DNA of 64,000 nucleotides from Sphingomonas sp. QA11 (GTDB taxonomy: Bacteria; Pseudomonadota; Alphaproteobacteria; Sphingomonadales; Sphingomonadaceae): positions 3,376,501 to 3,440,500 of the forward strand of contig NZ_CP098774.1 in NCBI RefSeq assembly GCF_028473665.1, given 5' to 3'. How positions within the stretch are numbered: the first letter of the stretch is position 1; every line of letters starts with the position of its first letter. A program made the position numbers and the translations under genes. Below the pieces are notes generated by a model. That model saw nothing but the letters and a program-made list of their open reading frames with translations. It was not told the DNA's origin and made no database searches. Positions 38,396 through 47,571 of this stretch are shown in pieces.

Positions 38396-38788
38396 ATGAC
38401 GGCTACCGATCACGAATGGAGTCTATGCAATCCCGGACCGGGCACACTTCTAGTTTGGCTTGAGCCATGGTGTGACGAGTTCGAGGTCCCGGTCCGATCT
38501 ACCATCACCCTGAAAACCCTAGGCGATGAGCAGCGTGGACTAGGAGAGATAGAGTGGAGTCCGGACAATCTTATCGTCTGGGCGATCGGCCCTATGGTGA
38601 CTGTGTTCATCGATGATGTGCTTCAGAAATCCGGTTCGGCGATAATCCCAATTCCCGACGGCTTGACCAAGGGTATACTCAATGTCGTCTTTACCGATCA
38701 GCCCGCTGCACGCCTTGGCGGCAGGCCATCACATACAGCCGGCCCGACCTCTTGGTGGCGGCGGGCAAAAGGCCTGTTAGGTCGCTAA
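38396..38788 (+). CDS. Hypothetical protein with atypical codon use
   Basis: A 130-residue soluble protein starting MTATDHEWSLCNPGPGTLLVW. It has many CTA, ATA, AGA and TTG-type codons that the neighbours avoid, and is visibly poorer in GC, so it may have been acquired. The segment GEIEWSPDNLIVWAIGPMVTVFIDDVL suggests a beta-rich fold. I do not recognise the family; a role as an orphan immunity or accessory protein cannot be excluded. Upstream ATG 38384 and GTG codons are alternative starts. Confidence 0.5.
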   Translation: MTATDHEWSLCNPGPGTLLVWLEPWCDEFEVPVRSTITLKTLGDEQRGLGEIEWSPDNLIVWAIGPMVTVFIDDVLQKSGSAIIPIPDGLTKGILNVVFTDQPAARLGGRPSHTAGPTSWWRRAKGLLGR

Positions 38789-38930
38789 TGGATGGGCGGC
38801 CCCTCTTTTCAGATTTTCGGCAATGTGCGCTTCCCACCAGTTCCTGCCGTTCGCGGTGTATCAGTCGACGACGTAGCCCTTTCCGGCCCCGCACCAGAAC
38901 CACCATTTTTTGAAAAAAATTTCGCGACCA

Positions 38931-38957
38931 TGTCGATTCCGGCGCGGCTCGTTCGAC
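38931..38957 (+). promoter_or_regulatory. Candidate ECF42 promoter ahead of the YciI gene
   Basis: TGTCGA (38931-38936), 17-base spacer, CGAC (38954-38957), ending 64 bases before the YciI start. Published work on ECF42 sigma factors reports a TGTCGA -35 element and a CGA/TC -10 element upstream of their DGPF/YciI targets. Only the sequence match is seen here. Confidence 0.55.
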
Positions 38958-39021
38958 GCGTGTGCAGAGTGTATCTTCGACGGGATGGATCATCCCGGGA
39001 TCGCTCCCAAGGAGATTATTG

Positions 39022-39459
39022 ATGCGTGTGATGGTGATCATGAAGGCGAGCGCCGAAACCGAAGCCGGCGTGATGCCGAGCGAGCAACTGCTGACCGAGA
39101 TGACGGCCTTTAACGAGGAACTGATGAAGGCAGGCCTGCTGCTGGCGGGCGAAGGCCTGCATCCGTCCTCGAAGGGTGCCCGGGTGAAGTTCGAAGGTGG
39201 CAAGACCAGCGTGCTCAACGGGCCGTTCGCCGAGACCAAGGAACTGATCGCCGGCTTCTGGCTGTTGCAGGTCAAGTCGATGGACGAGGCGATCGAGTGG
39301 ATTCGCCGCGTGCCCAACACTGACGGCGCGCACCACGAGATCGAGATCCGGCGCGTGTTCGATGCCGAGGATTTCGGCGAGGCGCTCACCCCCGAACTGC
39401 GCGAGCGCGAAGAGGCAATGCGTGCCCAGGGCGGCGATTACGGCCAGGAGCGGGGATGA
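39022..39459 (+). CDS. YciI/DGPF family protein
   Basis: A 145-residue small alpha/beta protein of the YCII/DGPF family, with MKASAETEAGVMPSEQLL, the NGPFAETKELIAGFW motif (here with the variant N-G-P-F in place of D-G-P-F) and a helical acidic C-terminus. ATG 39022 follows AAGGAG. Such genes are the standard targets of ECF42 sigma factors, one of which is encoded 28 bases downstream. Biochemical role unknown. Confidence 0.85.
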   Translation: MRVMVIMKASAETEAGVMPSEQLLTEMTAFNEELMKAGLLLAGEGLHPSSKGARVKFEGGKTSVLNGPFAETKELIAGFWLLQVKSMDEAIEWIRRVPNTDGAHHEIEIRRVFDAEDFGEALTPELREREEAMRAQGGDYGQERG

Positions 39460-39487
39460 TTGCCTCCGCCGTTCCCGCGTCTAGAAT

Positions 39488-40753
39488 ATGGAAGTGGGAA
39501 CGGCGGAAGCCTTGCGGGCGGCGGAAACGGTCTGGCGGATCGAGTCCGCCAGGCTGATCGCCGGGCTCGCCCGGCTGACACGCGACCTGTCGCTGGCCGA
39601 GGAACTGGCGCAGGAAGCACTTGAAGCGGCACTGCGGCAATGGCCGTCCGACGGCGTGCCACGCAACCCCGGCGCCTGGCTGATGGCGGCGGGCAAGCGC
39701 CGGGCGATCGACGGTTTCCGCAGATCCCGCATGATCGACGAAAAGCATCGCGCGCTGGCCAGGGAGGCCGATCCGGTCGACGCCTCGGTCGAGGACGGGA
39801 TCGTTGAGGCGATCGACGACGACATCGGCGACGAACTGCTCGCGCTGATCTTCACCGCCTGTCATCCGGTGCTGTCGACCGAAGCACGCGTCGCGCTGAC
39901 CCTCAGGCTGATCGGCGGTCTTTCGACCGGGGAAATCGCCAGCGCTTTCCTGACGTCCGAACCGACCATTGCGCAGCGCATCGTGCGGGCCAAGCGGATA
40001 TTGGCCGGGGCGGATGTCGCCTATGAAGTGCCACGCGGGGCGGAACGCGGTGCGCGGCTCTCCTCGGTGCTTGAGGTCCTCTACCTGATCTTCAGCGAAG
40101 GCTATGCACCGGCCACCGAGGACGCGTGGACCCGCCCCGCCCTGTGTGAGGAAGCGATGCGGCTGGGCCGGATCCTGGCCGCGCTCGCGCCGAAGGATGC
40201 CGAAGTACATGGCCTGCTCGCGCTGATGGAGTTGCAAGCATCCCGCCTGCCGACCCGGATCGGCCGCGACGGCGCGCCGGTATTGCTGTTGGACCAGGAT
40301 CGGGCGCGCTGGGATCGGGTACTGATCCAGCACGGGTTGAAGGCCCTCGCCCTCGCCGAGCGCCTGCAATCACCGGCCGGCCCTTACACGCTGCAGGCGA
40401 GCATCGCCGCCTGCCATGCCCGGGCGCCGACAGCCGAGGCGACCGACTGGGCAGGAATCGCGGCGCGGTATGACGATCTCTATCAGGCAATGCCCTCGCC
40501 TGTCGTGGACCTCAATCGGGCCGTCGCGAAGGCGATGGCGTTCGGGCCGGCGGTCGGGCTGGCACTGGTCGACGGCATTCTCGCCGGCGGCGCGCTCGAC
40601 ACCTATCACCTCGTTTATAGCGTCCGGGCCGAGTTCCTGAGCAAGTTGGGGCGTGCCGGGGAAGCGCGGGATGCGTGGCTGAAGGGCGCAGCGCTCGCGC
40701 GCAATGAACGGGAAAGGACGCTGATGGAAGAGCGCGCTGCAACGCTCGCCTGA
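39488..40753 (+). CDS. ECF42-type RNA polymerase sigma factor with C-terminal extension
   Basis: A 421-residue sigma factor, far longer than typical ECF factors. Sigma region 2 (residues ~10-80, LAEELAQEALEAALRQWP and NPGAWLMAAGKRRAIDGFRR) and region 4 (~110-170, LTLRLIGGLSTGEIASAFL then TIAQRIVRAKRIL) are followed by ~240 residues of TPR-like helices with FSEGYAP, the hallmark of the ECF42 group. No anti-sigma gene is present; in ECF42 factors the C-terminal extension is thought to regulate activity. It is likely co-transcribed with the YciI gene. Confidence 0.92.
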   Translation: MEVGTAEALRAAETVWRIESARLIAGLARLTRDLSLAEELAQEALEAALRQWPSDGVPRNPGAWLMAAGKRRAIDGFRRSRMIDEKHRALAREADPVDASVEDGIVEAIDDDIGDELLALIFTACHPVLSTEARVALTLRLIGGLSTGEIASAFLTSEPTIAQRIVRAKRILAGADVAYEVPRGAERGARLSSVLEVLYLIFSEGYAPATEDAWTRPALCEEAMRLGRILAALAPKDAEVHGLLALMELQASRLPTRIGRDGAPVLLLDQDRARWDRVLIQHGLKALALAERLQSPAGPYTLQASIAACHARAPTAEATDWAGIAARYDDLYQAMPSPVVDLNRAVAKAMAFGPAVGLALVDGILAGGALDTYHLVYSVRAEFLSKLGRAGEARDAWLKGAALARNERERTLMEERAATLA

Positions 40754-40791
40754 TTCAATTTCGCCGTCCCTCTTCCGGGAAAGGGGGCGTC

Positions 40792-42090
40792 TCAATCGCG
40801 CGCCGAAGCCTGCCTGCCCAGCATCCAAGCGATGAAGCGCGGTACCATGGCATTGCGCGCCATCCAGTCGGAATAGTCGCGATAGGCCGGATCGAGGCCG
40901 AGGTGACGCTCCTCCGTCTTCGCCCGCCAGTAATAAACCCCGCTGACCGCGCACATCAGCAGCACGGCGCGGGCAGCGTCGACGAAACTGCCCGTGGTCA
41001 GGAAAGGGATGGTCGAGATCCACCAGAACAGGTTCTTCGACAGATAGGCCGGGTGGCGCGAAAAGGCATAGGGACCATGAGTCAGGATGCCGCGATGAGT
41101 CAGGTTGGAGAAGCGGAAGCCGAAGGCGATCGTCGCCCAGGCGTAGATGGCGGTGAGCCCGACCAGGATCGCCCCGACCAGCGACAGCAACACCGGATGG
41201 CCCTGGAACCAGTGAGTCCAGTCAGCCGTGCCGACATGATAGTCGAGCGGGCCGCCATCGCTCATCAGGATGAAGGGCGGGTAGCAGATCAGCGCCGCCA
41301 TCCAGCCCGCCGCATAGGGGTTGGCAGTGCGGATGTGCGAATCGAGCGGGCGTAGTGCAACGATATAGCCGACGGTCGCGAAAGCGACGTCGATGGTGAA
41401 CATGAAGGTGATCAGCCAGTTCGCCAGCGCGACGGGATCGTGGAGCAGCCGGCTTGTGTCGGCGCGGATGAATTCGCCGAAGCCGCCGGGCACGATCGCG
41501 ACCATGAAGGCGGTGAAGAACGCCTTCACGCCCCAGCTGCGCAGATGATTGTAGATCGCCTCCCGATCGATCGGCTCGTTCAGGCCCATCAGCCAGGCAC
41601 CGAGTGACCAGCAGCCGTCCTTCGGCTCCACCGCGTAGCGATCCAGCCAGATGATATAGGGAATCGAGGCGACGAAGAGCATCGGCGCGGCCACGCCGAA
41701 ACACCCCATGGCAAAGGCGAAATCGCCCTCCCAGTAGAAGCGCCCGGTGCCATAGATCAGCGCAATGCCGGCCCAGGTGAGCCACAGGCCCGCAAGCTTG
41801 GTCAGGCTGACATCGATCGTCTCGCGCCACGGCTTCGCGGTCGACCAGTCGAGCCCGGTGGTGGGATTGCGGTGGACCTTGTCGACGAACACCGACCACA
41901 GGATCATCGGCAGCGCGCAGGCAGCGACATTGACCAGGGCTGCATAAGGCCCGTCCATGCCGATCCAGCGCGCGATACCGACCCAGGTGAGCAGCCCGGC
42001 CAGGCCAGCCAGTCCTACACCGGTGCTGACGGCGGATCCGGGCCGCGAATCGGCCTTGGCGGCAGTCACGAGAGACGCGTCATGGAACAT
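40792..42090 (-). CDS. Multi-pass membrane protein with ICMT/PEMT-like methyltransferase domain
   Basis: A 432-residue protein with about ten membrane helices. The C-terminal region has GPYAFSRHPAYLSKNLFWW, the SAM-contacting motif of isoprenylcysteine carboxyl methyltransferase and phospholipid methyltransferase families, and ERHLGLDPAYRDYSDW at the end. The N-terminal half is unique. Substrate is probably a lipid or membrane-bound compound; not known. It is on the strand opposite to the sigma factor, converging. Confidence 0.75.
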   Translation of the reverse strand: MFHDASLVTAAKADSRPGSAVSTGVGLAGLAGLLTWVGIARWIGMDGPYAALVNVAACALPMILWSVFVDKVHRNPTTGLDWSTAKPWRETIDVSLTKLAGLWLTWAGIALIYGTGRFYWEGDFAFAMGCFGVAAPMLFVASIPYIIWLDRYAVEPKDGCWSLGAWLMGLNEPIDREAIYNHLRSWGVKAFFTAFMVAIVPGGFGEFIRADTSRLLHDPVALANWLITFMFTIDVAFATVGYIVALRPLDSHIRTANPYAAGWMAALICYPPFILMSDGGPLDYHVGTADWTHWFQGHPVLLSLVGAILVGLTAIYAWATIAFGFRFSNLTHRGILTHGPYAFSRHPAYLSKNLFWWISTIPFLTTGSFVDAARAVLLMCAVSGVYYWRAKTEERHLGLDPAYRDYSDWMARNAMVPRFIAWMLGRQASARD

Positions 42091-42224
42091 CGCGCGGGAA
42101 TAGCGCGGGAATGGTAAGCAAGCCGTGAAGGATAGCCCGCGCGCGGCCGCTTGTCGCTTTCGGCACCAATCGCGAACGGCGCGGGTTGCGTGGATCGACG
42201 CTTGCCGGTAATTCGCCCCTCAGC

Positions 42225-42298
42225 GCGGGTATAGCACAATGGTAGTGCAGCAGCCTTCCAAGCTGAATACACGGGTTCGATTCCCGTTACCCGCTCCA
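42225..42298 (+). tRNA. tRNA-Gly (anticodon TCC)
   Basis: A full cloverleaf of 74 bases including an encoded CCA. Acceptor stem GCGGGTA/TACCCGC, D arm GCAC…GTGC, anticodon loop CTTCCAA (TCC, reading GGA/GGG), T arm ACGGG-TTCGATT-CCCGT. The discriminator base is T, as usual for tRNA-Gly. The top pair of the anticodon stem is G-A. Confidence 0.95.
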
Positions 42299-42322
42299 AG
42301 CCTTCACGAGGATGCGCATCGC

Positions 42323-42952
42323 ATGGCCGCCACCACGCTTGCCGAGGCGAGGGCCGCGATCGTCGCGGTCGGGCGCTGGCTCGACGGCAAGGGCTGGGCG
42401 CCGGCGACCGCCGGCAATTACTCGATGCGGCTTGACGACGGGACCTTCGCGGTGACCGTGTCGGGCCGGCACAAGGGCCGCCTTACCGAAGATGACGTGA
42501 TGCGGGTCGATGCCGGCGGCAGGTCGCTCGACGGCAAGAAGCCGTCTGCCGAGACCGCGCTGCACCTCGCGCTCTACCGCGAGTTTCCGGGTGCGGGCGC
42601 TGTGCTGCACAGCCATTCGCCCGCCGCCGTGGGGTTGAGCCGGGCGTTTCCCGATGCCTCCTACAAGCTCGCTGGACATGAGATGCTGAAGGCGCTGCCC
42701 GGCATCGTCACGCACGAGACAAGTGTCGGCCTGCCCATCGTCGACAACAGCCAGGACATGGCGGTGATCGATGCTGCGATAGCACCGCGATTGCTGGCAC
42801 CCGAGGCAGTGCCGGCCTATCTTATCCGTGGCCACGGCCTTTACGGCTGGGGCCGCGACATGGCCGAGGCTGAACGGGTGATCGAGGCGGTCGAATGGAT
42901 GATCGCCGCCGAACTGGCCGAGGCGGGTTTCCGAAAAGGGAGCGAGGCATGA
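42323..42952 (+). CDS. mtnB: Methylthioribulose-1-phosphate dehydratase MtnB
   Basis: Removes water from 5-methylthioribulose-1-phosphate in the methionine salvage pathway. The 209-residue class II aldolase-fold protein has the zinc histidines in VLHSHSPAAVGLS and LIRGHGLYGWG. The start MAATTLAEARAAI at 42323 lies 24 bases after the tRNA gene; the frame is open further upstream through the tRNA, which is not coding. Its stop overlaps the mtnD start (ATGA, 42949-42952). Confidence 0.93.
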   Translation: MAATTLAEARAAIVAVGRWLDGKGWAPATAGNYSMRLDDGTFAVTVSGRHKGRLTEDDVMRVDAGGRSLDGKKPSAETALHLALYREFPGAGAVLHSHSPAAVGLSRAFPDASYKLAGHEMLKALPGIVTHETSVGLPIVDNSQDMAVIDAAIAPRLLAPEAVPAYLIRGHGLYGWGRDMAEAERVIEAVEWMIAAELAEAGFRKGSEA

Positions 42953-43506
42953 GCCATTTGCAGGTTTTCGACGAAAGCGACGCGACCGCGCCGCTGCTCG
43001 ATACGTCTGACGGCGAGGCGATCGCCGCCGAGCTGGCGACGATCGGCGTCAAGTTCGAGCGCTGGCCGACACGCCCCCTGCCCGATGTGGCGGCGATCCT
43101 CGACGTCTATGCCCCGGAGATCAAACGACTGAAGGCCGAGGCCGGCTATCAATCGGTCGATGTGGTGGCGCTCGCCCCGGATCATCCCGATCGCGCCATG
43201 CTGCGCGGCAAATTCCTGTCCGAACATACGCATGGTGAGGACGAAGTGCGCTTCTTCGTCGACGGCGAAGGGCTGTTCACGCTCCATGAAAGCGGGCGCG
43301 TGTTCAACATGCTGTGCACCACCGGCGACCTGATCTCCGTGCCGGCCGGCATGAAGCACTGGTTCGACATGGGCCCGACACCGCGCTTCACCGCAATCCG
43401 GCTGTTCGTGAACCCGGACGGCTGGGTGGCGCGCTTTACGGGCGATATGATCGCCGATCGCTTTCCGCGCCACGAACCGGCCTCCCAAGAACAAATGCCC
43501 GCCTGA
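42949..43506 (+). CDS. mtnD: Acireductone dioxygenase MtnD
   Basis: Oxidises acireductone to 4-methylthio-2-oxobutanoate and formate when it holds iron, or to other products with nickel. The 185-residue cupin shows its metal site in EHTHGEDEVRFFVDG (two His and Glu) and PAGMKHWFDMG (third His). Directly joined to mtnC at its stop, no gap. Confidence 0.94.
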   Translation: MSHLQVFDESDATAPLLDTSDGEAIAAELATIGVKFERWPTRPLPDVAAILDVYAPEIKRLKAEAGYQSVDVVALAPDHPDRAMLRGKFLSEHTHGEDEVRFFVDGEGLFTLHESGRVFNMLCTTGDLISVPAGMKHWFDMGPTPRFTAIRLFVNPDGWVARFTGDMIADRFPRHEPASQEQMPA

Positions 43507-44142
43507 ATGCCCCACGCCATCCTGACCGACATCGAGGGTACGACCTCAAGCATCGCCTTCGTGACGGAGACTCTGTTCCCCTATGCTCGCGAGCGGCTGC
43601 CGGCGTTCGTCGCGGCGCATCCGGACGAGACTGCGCCGATCCTGGCCGATGTCGCGGCGGCCGAGCCGGGCGATCCGGTCGCGACGCTCACACGCTGGAT
43701 CGACGAGGATCGCAAGGCGACCCCGCTCAAGACGCTGCAGGGAATGATCTGGGAGGACGGGTATCGCGAGGGCGCGTTCACCGGGCACATTTATGCCGAT
43801 GCCGTGGCGGCGTTGCGACGGTGGCACGCGGCGGGAATCGCACTTTACGTCTTCTCGTCAGGATCGGTTGCGGCGCAGAAACTGCTGTTCGGGCATAGCG
43901 ATGCGGGCGACCTGACGCCACTTTTCTCGGGCTATTTCGACACGACGACCGGGCCGAAGCGAGAAGCGGTGTCCTACACGGCGATCGCCAAGGCTATCGG
44001 GCTCGATCCAGCGGACATCCTGTTCCTGTCGGACACGCCGCAGGAAATCGCCGCCGCCCGTGCGGCCGACATGCAGACCCTGCTGATCGACCGCGACGGT
44101 GGCACCGGCGACATTACGACCTTCGGGGATATCGCAGCATGA
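43507..44142 (+). CDS. mtnC: Enolase-phosphatase MtnC
   Basis: A 211-residue HAD-superfamily enzyme that performs enolisation and dephosphorylation of 2,3-diketo-5-methylthiopentyl-1-phosphate. HAD motif I is TDIEGTTSS, motif [13 protein letters not shown], motif [16 protein letters not shown]. Overlaps mtnA by ATGA. Confidence 0.94.
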   Translation: MPHAILTDIEGTTSSIAFVTETLFPYARERLPAFVAAHPDETAPILADVAAAEPGDPVATLTRWIDEDRKATPLKTLQGMIWEDGYREGAFTGHIYADAVAALRRWHAAGIALYVFSSGSVAAQKLLFGHSDAGDLTPLFSGYFDTTTGPKREAVSYTAIAKAIGLDPADILFLSDTPQEIAAARAADMQTLLIDRDGGTGDITTFGDIAA

Positions 44143-45170
44143 AGCTCGACGGCACGCACCAGCGATCGATCAGGCGCACCCAGGATGGACGCGGCGCCTG
44201 CATCATGGACCAGCGCGAGCTGCCGTGGAAAATCATGTGGGTCGAACTGCGCAGCACCGCCGAGGCCGAACGGGCGATCCGCGAGATGTGGACGCGCGGG
44301 GCGCCGCTGATCGGCGCGACCGCCGCTTATGGCCTCGCGATGGCACTGGCCGAGGATGGATCGGACGAGGCGCTCGATTCAGCTTATGCAACCTTGCTCG
44401 CCGCGCGACCGACGGCGGTCAACCTGCGCTGGGCGCTCGACAAGGTTGCGGAGGCGGTGCGCCCGCTGCCCCCGGCTGGGCGATCCGCCGCGGCCTTCGC
44501 CCGGGCGGATGCGATCTGCGACGAGGATGTCGAGCTCAACCGGGCGATCGGCGAGCACGGGCTCGACCTGTTCCGCGCGCTCCATGCGAAGAATCCGGAC
44601 CGGCCGCTCAACATCCTGACTCACTGCAATGCAGGCTGGCTCGCAACGGTCGATTACGGCACCGCGACCGCGCCGATCTATCTGGCGCACGACGCGGGCA
44701 TCCCGGTGCATGTCTGGGTCGACGAGACGCGGCCACGCAACCAGGGCGCGCTGCTGACGGCCTTCGAGCTGGCCGGGCACGGCGTACCCCACACGGTGAT
44801 CGCCGATAATGCCGGTGGACATCTGATGATGCAGGGCCAAGTCGATGCGGTGATCGTCGGGACTGACCGGGTCACCGCCAATGGCGATGTGTGCAACAAG
44901 ATCGGGACGTATCTGAAAGCGCTGGCGGCGAAGGACAATGACGTGCCCTTCTACGTCGCGCTGCCTTACACGACATTCGATGCCGACACGGCGACGGGTG
45001 CTGATGTGCCGATCGAGGAGCGAAGCGGGGATGAGGTCACGCATGTCGTCGGCGAAGGCGGGAGCATTCGGGTGACGGCTTCGAGAGCGGCCAATCCGGC
45101 GTTCGATGTGACGCCGGCGCGGCTCGTGACCGGGTATCTGACCGAGCGGGGCCTGGTGGAGAAGGTCTGA
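44139..45170 (+). CDS. mtnA: Methylthioribose-1-phosphate isomerase MtnA
   Basis: The first dedicated step of the cycle, converting MTR-1-P to the ribulose form. The 343-residue protein has the catalytic cysteine in [16 protein letters not shown] and the aspartate in [21 protein letters not shown]. It closes a four-gene coupled operon in order mtnB-mtnD-mtnC-mtnA. MTA phosphorylase is not seen in the window. Confidence 0.95.
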   Translation: MKLDGTHQRSIRRTQDGRGACIMDQRELPWKIMWVELRSTAEAERAIREMWTRGAPLIGATAAYGLAMALAEDGSDEALDSAYATLLAARPTAVNLRWALDKVAEAVRPLPPAGRSAAAFARADAICDEDVELNRAIGEHGLDLFRALHAKNPDRPLNILTHCNAGWLATVDYGTATAPIYLAHDAGIPVHVWVDETRPRNQGALLTAFELAGHGVPHTVIADNAGGHLMMQGQVDAVIVGTDRVTANGDVCNKIGTYLKALAAKDNDVPFYVALPYTTFDADTATGADVPIEERSGDEVTHVVGEGGSIRVTASRAANPAFDVTPARLVTGYLTERGLVEKV

Positions 45171-45317
45171 CGATTAATGTCACACTCTCCAACAAAAGCG
45201 CGGCTCCTTATATACTTACAAGATATTGATATATAAAGATATTGTAAGAATCATCTAAAGTTCGTCACTGCCCGGAATGGCGCAGGGGCATGACAAAAGT
45301 GCCCTGACTTCGGCCGT
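45171..45317. other. AT-rich spacer between converging mtnA and aminotransferase genes
   Basis: The 147 bases contain a conspicuously AT-rich patch with the direct repeat AAGATATTG twice, 7 bases apart (about 45221-45246), inside a wider CTTACAA…TTGTAAG inverted repeat. No T-tract terminator is evident. The composition is unlike the genes on either side. Confidence 0.45.
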
Positions 45318-46460
45318 TCAGGGCCGCCTCGCCATCCGCTCAAGCGCTGCATCAAGCGTGGCATCCTGCTTGGCGAAGCACAGCCGCACCACGCTCGTCA
45401 CCGGGTGCCTTGCGTAGAAGGCGGAGAAGGGCACTGACACCACCCCGGCCTCTTCGATCAGCCAGTTGCAGAACTGGACATCGTCCATATTCACGCCCGA
45501 GCGCGGCAGGTCGATTGCCAGGAAATAGGTCGCGGCACTCGGCAATACCGCATAGCCGAGCTTCTCAAGCCCCGCTGCCAGCCGGTCGCGCGAACGCTGG
45601 TAACCGGCGCGCATGCCGGTGAAATAGGCCACGTCCTTGCCCAGCCCAAAGGCAGCGCCGGCCTGAAGATTGGGCGGGGTGGTGAAGGTCAGGAACTGGT
45701 GCGCCTTGGCGAGAATCTGGGCGATCGGCGGGGCGGCGCACATCCAGCCGACCTTCCAGCCGGTCAGCGAGAAGATCTTGCCGGCCGAACCGATCTTCAC
45801 CGTCCGCTCCCGCATGCCAGGCAGGGCGATCAGCGGGCGGTGCGTGGCGCCATCGAACACGACATGTTCCCACACCTCGTCGCAGACCGCGATCGCATCG
45901 TGGCTGACGCAGAAATCGGCGAGCAGCATCAGCTCAGCGTCCGTCATCATCGTGCCGGTCGGGTTGAGCGGGTTGTTCAGGATCAGCAACCTCGTGCGAT
46001 CGCTTGCGACGGCCGCCAGCGCTTCGGCAGTGATGCGCCATTCGGGCGGCTCAAGCCTGACCAGCTTCGCTACGCCACCGGCGCGTTCGACCAGCGGTAG
46101 ATAGGCGTCGTAGAGCGGCTGAAACATCACCACTTCGTCGCCCGGGGTGACCAGCGCGAAGATCGCCGCGGCCAGCGCTTCGGTCGCGCCCGAGGTGACG
46201 ATCACCTCCTTCGGCGCGAGATCGAGCCCCTGATGCACGCGGTAGTGATCGACGACAGCCTGGCGCAACGCCGCGGTACCGGCCATCGGCGGATATTGGT
46301 TCGACTCTTCGAGCAGGGCTCGGGAAGCCTCGGCGAGGACGTCCTCCGGGCCGCGGCCATCGGGAAAGCCCTGACCGAGGTTGATCGCGCCGGTTTCCCG
46401 CGCGCGGGCCGACATGGCCTCGAAGATAGTGGTGCCGAGAGACGCATAGATCGGGTTCAT
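45318..46460 (-). CDS. PLP-dependent aminotransferase, MtnE/YbdL-like
   Basis: A 380-residue fold-type I aminotransferase. The PLP lysine lies in IGSAGKIFSLTGWKVGW; NNPLNPTG and INLGQGFPDG are further family marks. Members of this subgroup (YbdL/kynurenine aminotransferase-like) transaminate 4-methylthio-2-oxobutanoate to methionine; next to mtnBDCA it may do just that. The start MNPIYASLG at 46460 is preferred over a 25-codon extension to 46535. It converges with mtnA. Confidence 0.85.
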   Translation of the reverse strand: MNPIYASLGTTIFEAMSARARETGAINLGQGFPDGRGPEDVLAEASRALLEESNQYPPMAGTAALRQAVVDHYRVHQGLDLAPKEVIVTSGATEALAAAIFALVTPGDEVVMFQPLYDAYLPLVERAGGVAKLVRLEPPEWRITAEALAAVASDRTRLLILNNPLNPTGTMMTDAELMLLADFCVSHDAIAVCDEVWEHVVFDGATHRPLIALPGMRERTVKIGSAGKIFSLTGWKVGWMCAAPPIAQILAKAHQFLTFTTPPNLQAGAAFGLGKDVAYFTGMRAGYQRSRDRLAAGLEKLGYAVLPSAATYFLAIDLPRSGVNMDDVQFCNWLIEEAGVVSVPFSAFYARHPVTSVVRLCFAKQDATLDAALERMARRP

Positions 46461-46641
46461 CGCGCCTCCATGCCGCACCATGACGCGACGCGCCAGCTTT
46501 TGCCCCGTACCGGGATGCAAGACGCTTGATCGCAAGGCAAAATCGCCGTCGAAAGGTTGCAGCGCACATATCGATCGACCACAATGCGCGGAGCGTCGCC
46601 GCGACCGGCATCCGGGTCCGCGACATGTCAGGGGTGCGGAT

Positions 46642-47571
46642 TTGTTTTCCTATCTGGTTTCGGGGCTTAGCGTTTCCAGCGAGGTTGCCCTACCGGGCCT
46701 GATCGCACTGGAAGCAGGGGATTCGCAGGGCGCCGACGTCACGATCCGCGCAGGCGCGGTGCCCAGGGCGCTCGACGATGCAGAGACTGACGGGCCCAAC
46801 TGGCAGATCGCCCCGAATCGGTTCCTGTTCGAAATCCCCGACGTGATACGCATGCTGCTGACGGGCGGCCGCGAGATCTTGTTCGAGCCCGAAACAGGCA
46901 CCAGCCCCGAAGAGGCGGCGATCTTCCTCAGCGGAACCGGTTTTGGCATCCTCCTCCACCAGCGGGGGCGCGTGGTGCTACACGCAAGCGCGGTACGGGT
47001 GCGGGACAGCGCGATATTGTTCTGCGGCCCTTCGGGCGCCGGGAAATCCACCCTGGCGGCCGCGTTGGTCGATGCCGGATACGACCTCGTCACGGACGAT
47101 TTCTGCGGCGTGTCGATCCACGCCGACGGCGTGCCCTGGGTCGAGCCCGACGGACGCCAGTTGAAGCTGTGGCAGAATTCGATCGACCGGCTCGCGCTGA
47201 TCGAGCGTCGTGCAGCGCCGGTACGCCCCGAACTCCAGAAATATTATGTCGAGCCGCGGGCCGCCACCGCCGCCGCGCTGCCGCTCGCGGCAATCTATGT
47301 GCTGCGCGAGGCGCGACCGCCGCACGCGCCGGGGATCGAGCGGCCCAACATCGTCGATGGCGGGCTGATGATACGCAACAATGCCTATCGTCCCGGGATG
47401 GTGCGACGCATGGGGCAGGCCGATCTCTATTTCCGCGCTGCCGCCGCGATCGCCCAACGCGCGGGCATATTCACCCTGAGCCGGGAACTCGACTTCAAGC
47501 GTTTCCCCGAGGTGATCCGCTGGCTGGAAGCGCATTGGCGCGATCTCGGCCTGATGGAACCCGCGACTTGA
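46642..47571 (+). CDS. HprK-like serine kinase of the RiPP locus
   Basis: A 309-residue protein resembling the C-terminal kinase domain of HPr kinase: VVLHASAV, Walker A GPSGAGKST (129-137), then DLVTDDFCGVSI. It lacks the N-terminal HprK domain and there is no ptsH gene, so it is unlikely to act on HPr. HprK relatives in lasso-peptide loci phosphorylate a C-terminal serine of the precursor (the paeninodin case). The start is given as TTG 46642 (family-like LFSYLVSGLSV) after AGGGG; no ATG is available at the right place. Its stop overlaps the TTG start of the next gene. Confidence 0.8.
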   Translation: MFSYLVSGLSVSSEVALPGLIALEAGDSQGADVTIRAGAVPRALDDAETDGPNWQIAPNRFLFEIPDVIRMLLTGGREILFEPETGTSPEEAAIFLSGTGFGILLHQRGRVVLHASAVRVRDSAILFCGPSGAGKSTLAAALVDAGYDLVTDDFCGVSIHADGVPWVEPDGRQLKLWQNSIDRLALIERRAAPVRPELQKYYVEPRAATAAALPLAAIYVLREARPPHAPGIERPNIVDGGLMIRNNAYRPGMVRRMGQADLYFRAAAAIAQRAGIFTLSRELDFKRFPEVIRWLEAHWRDLGLMEPAT

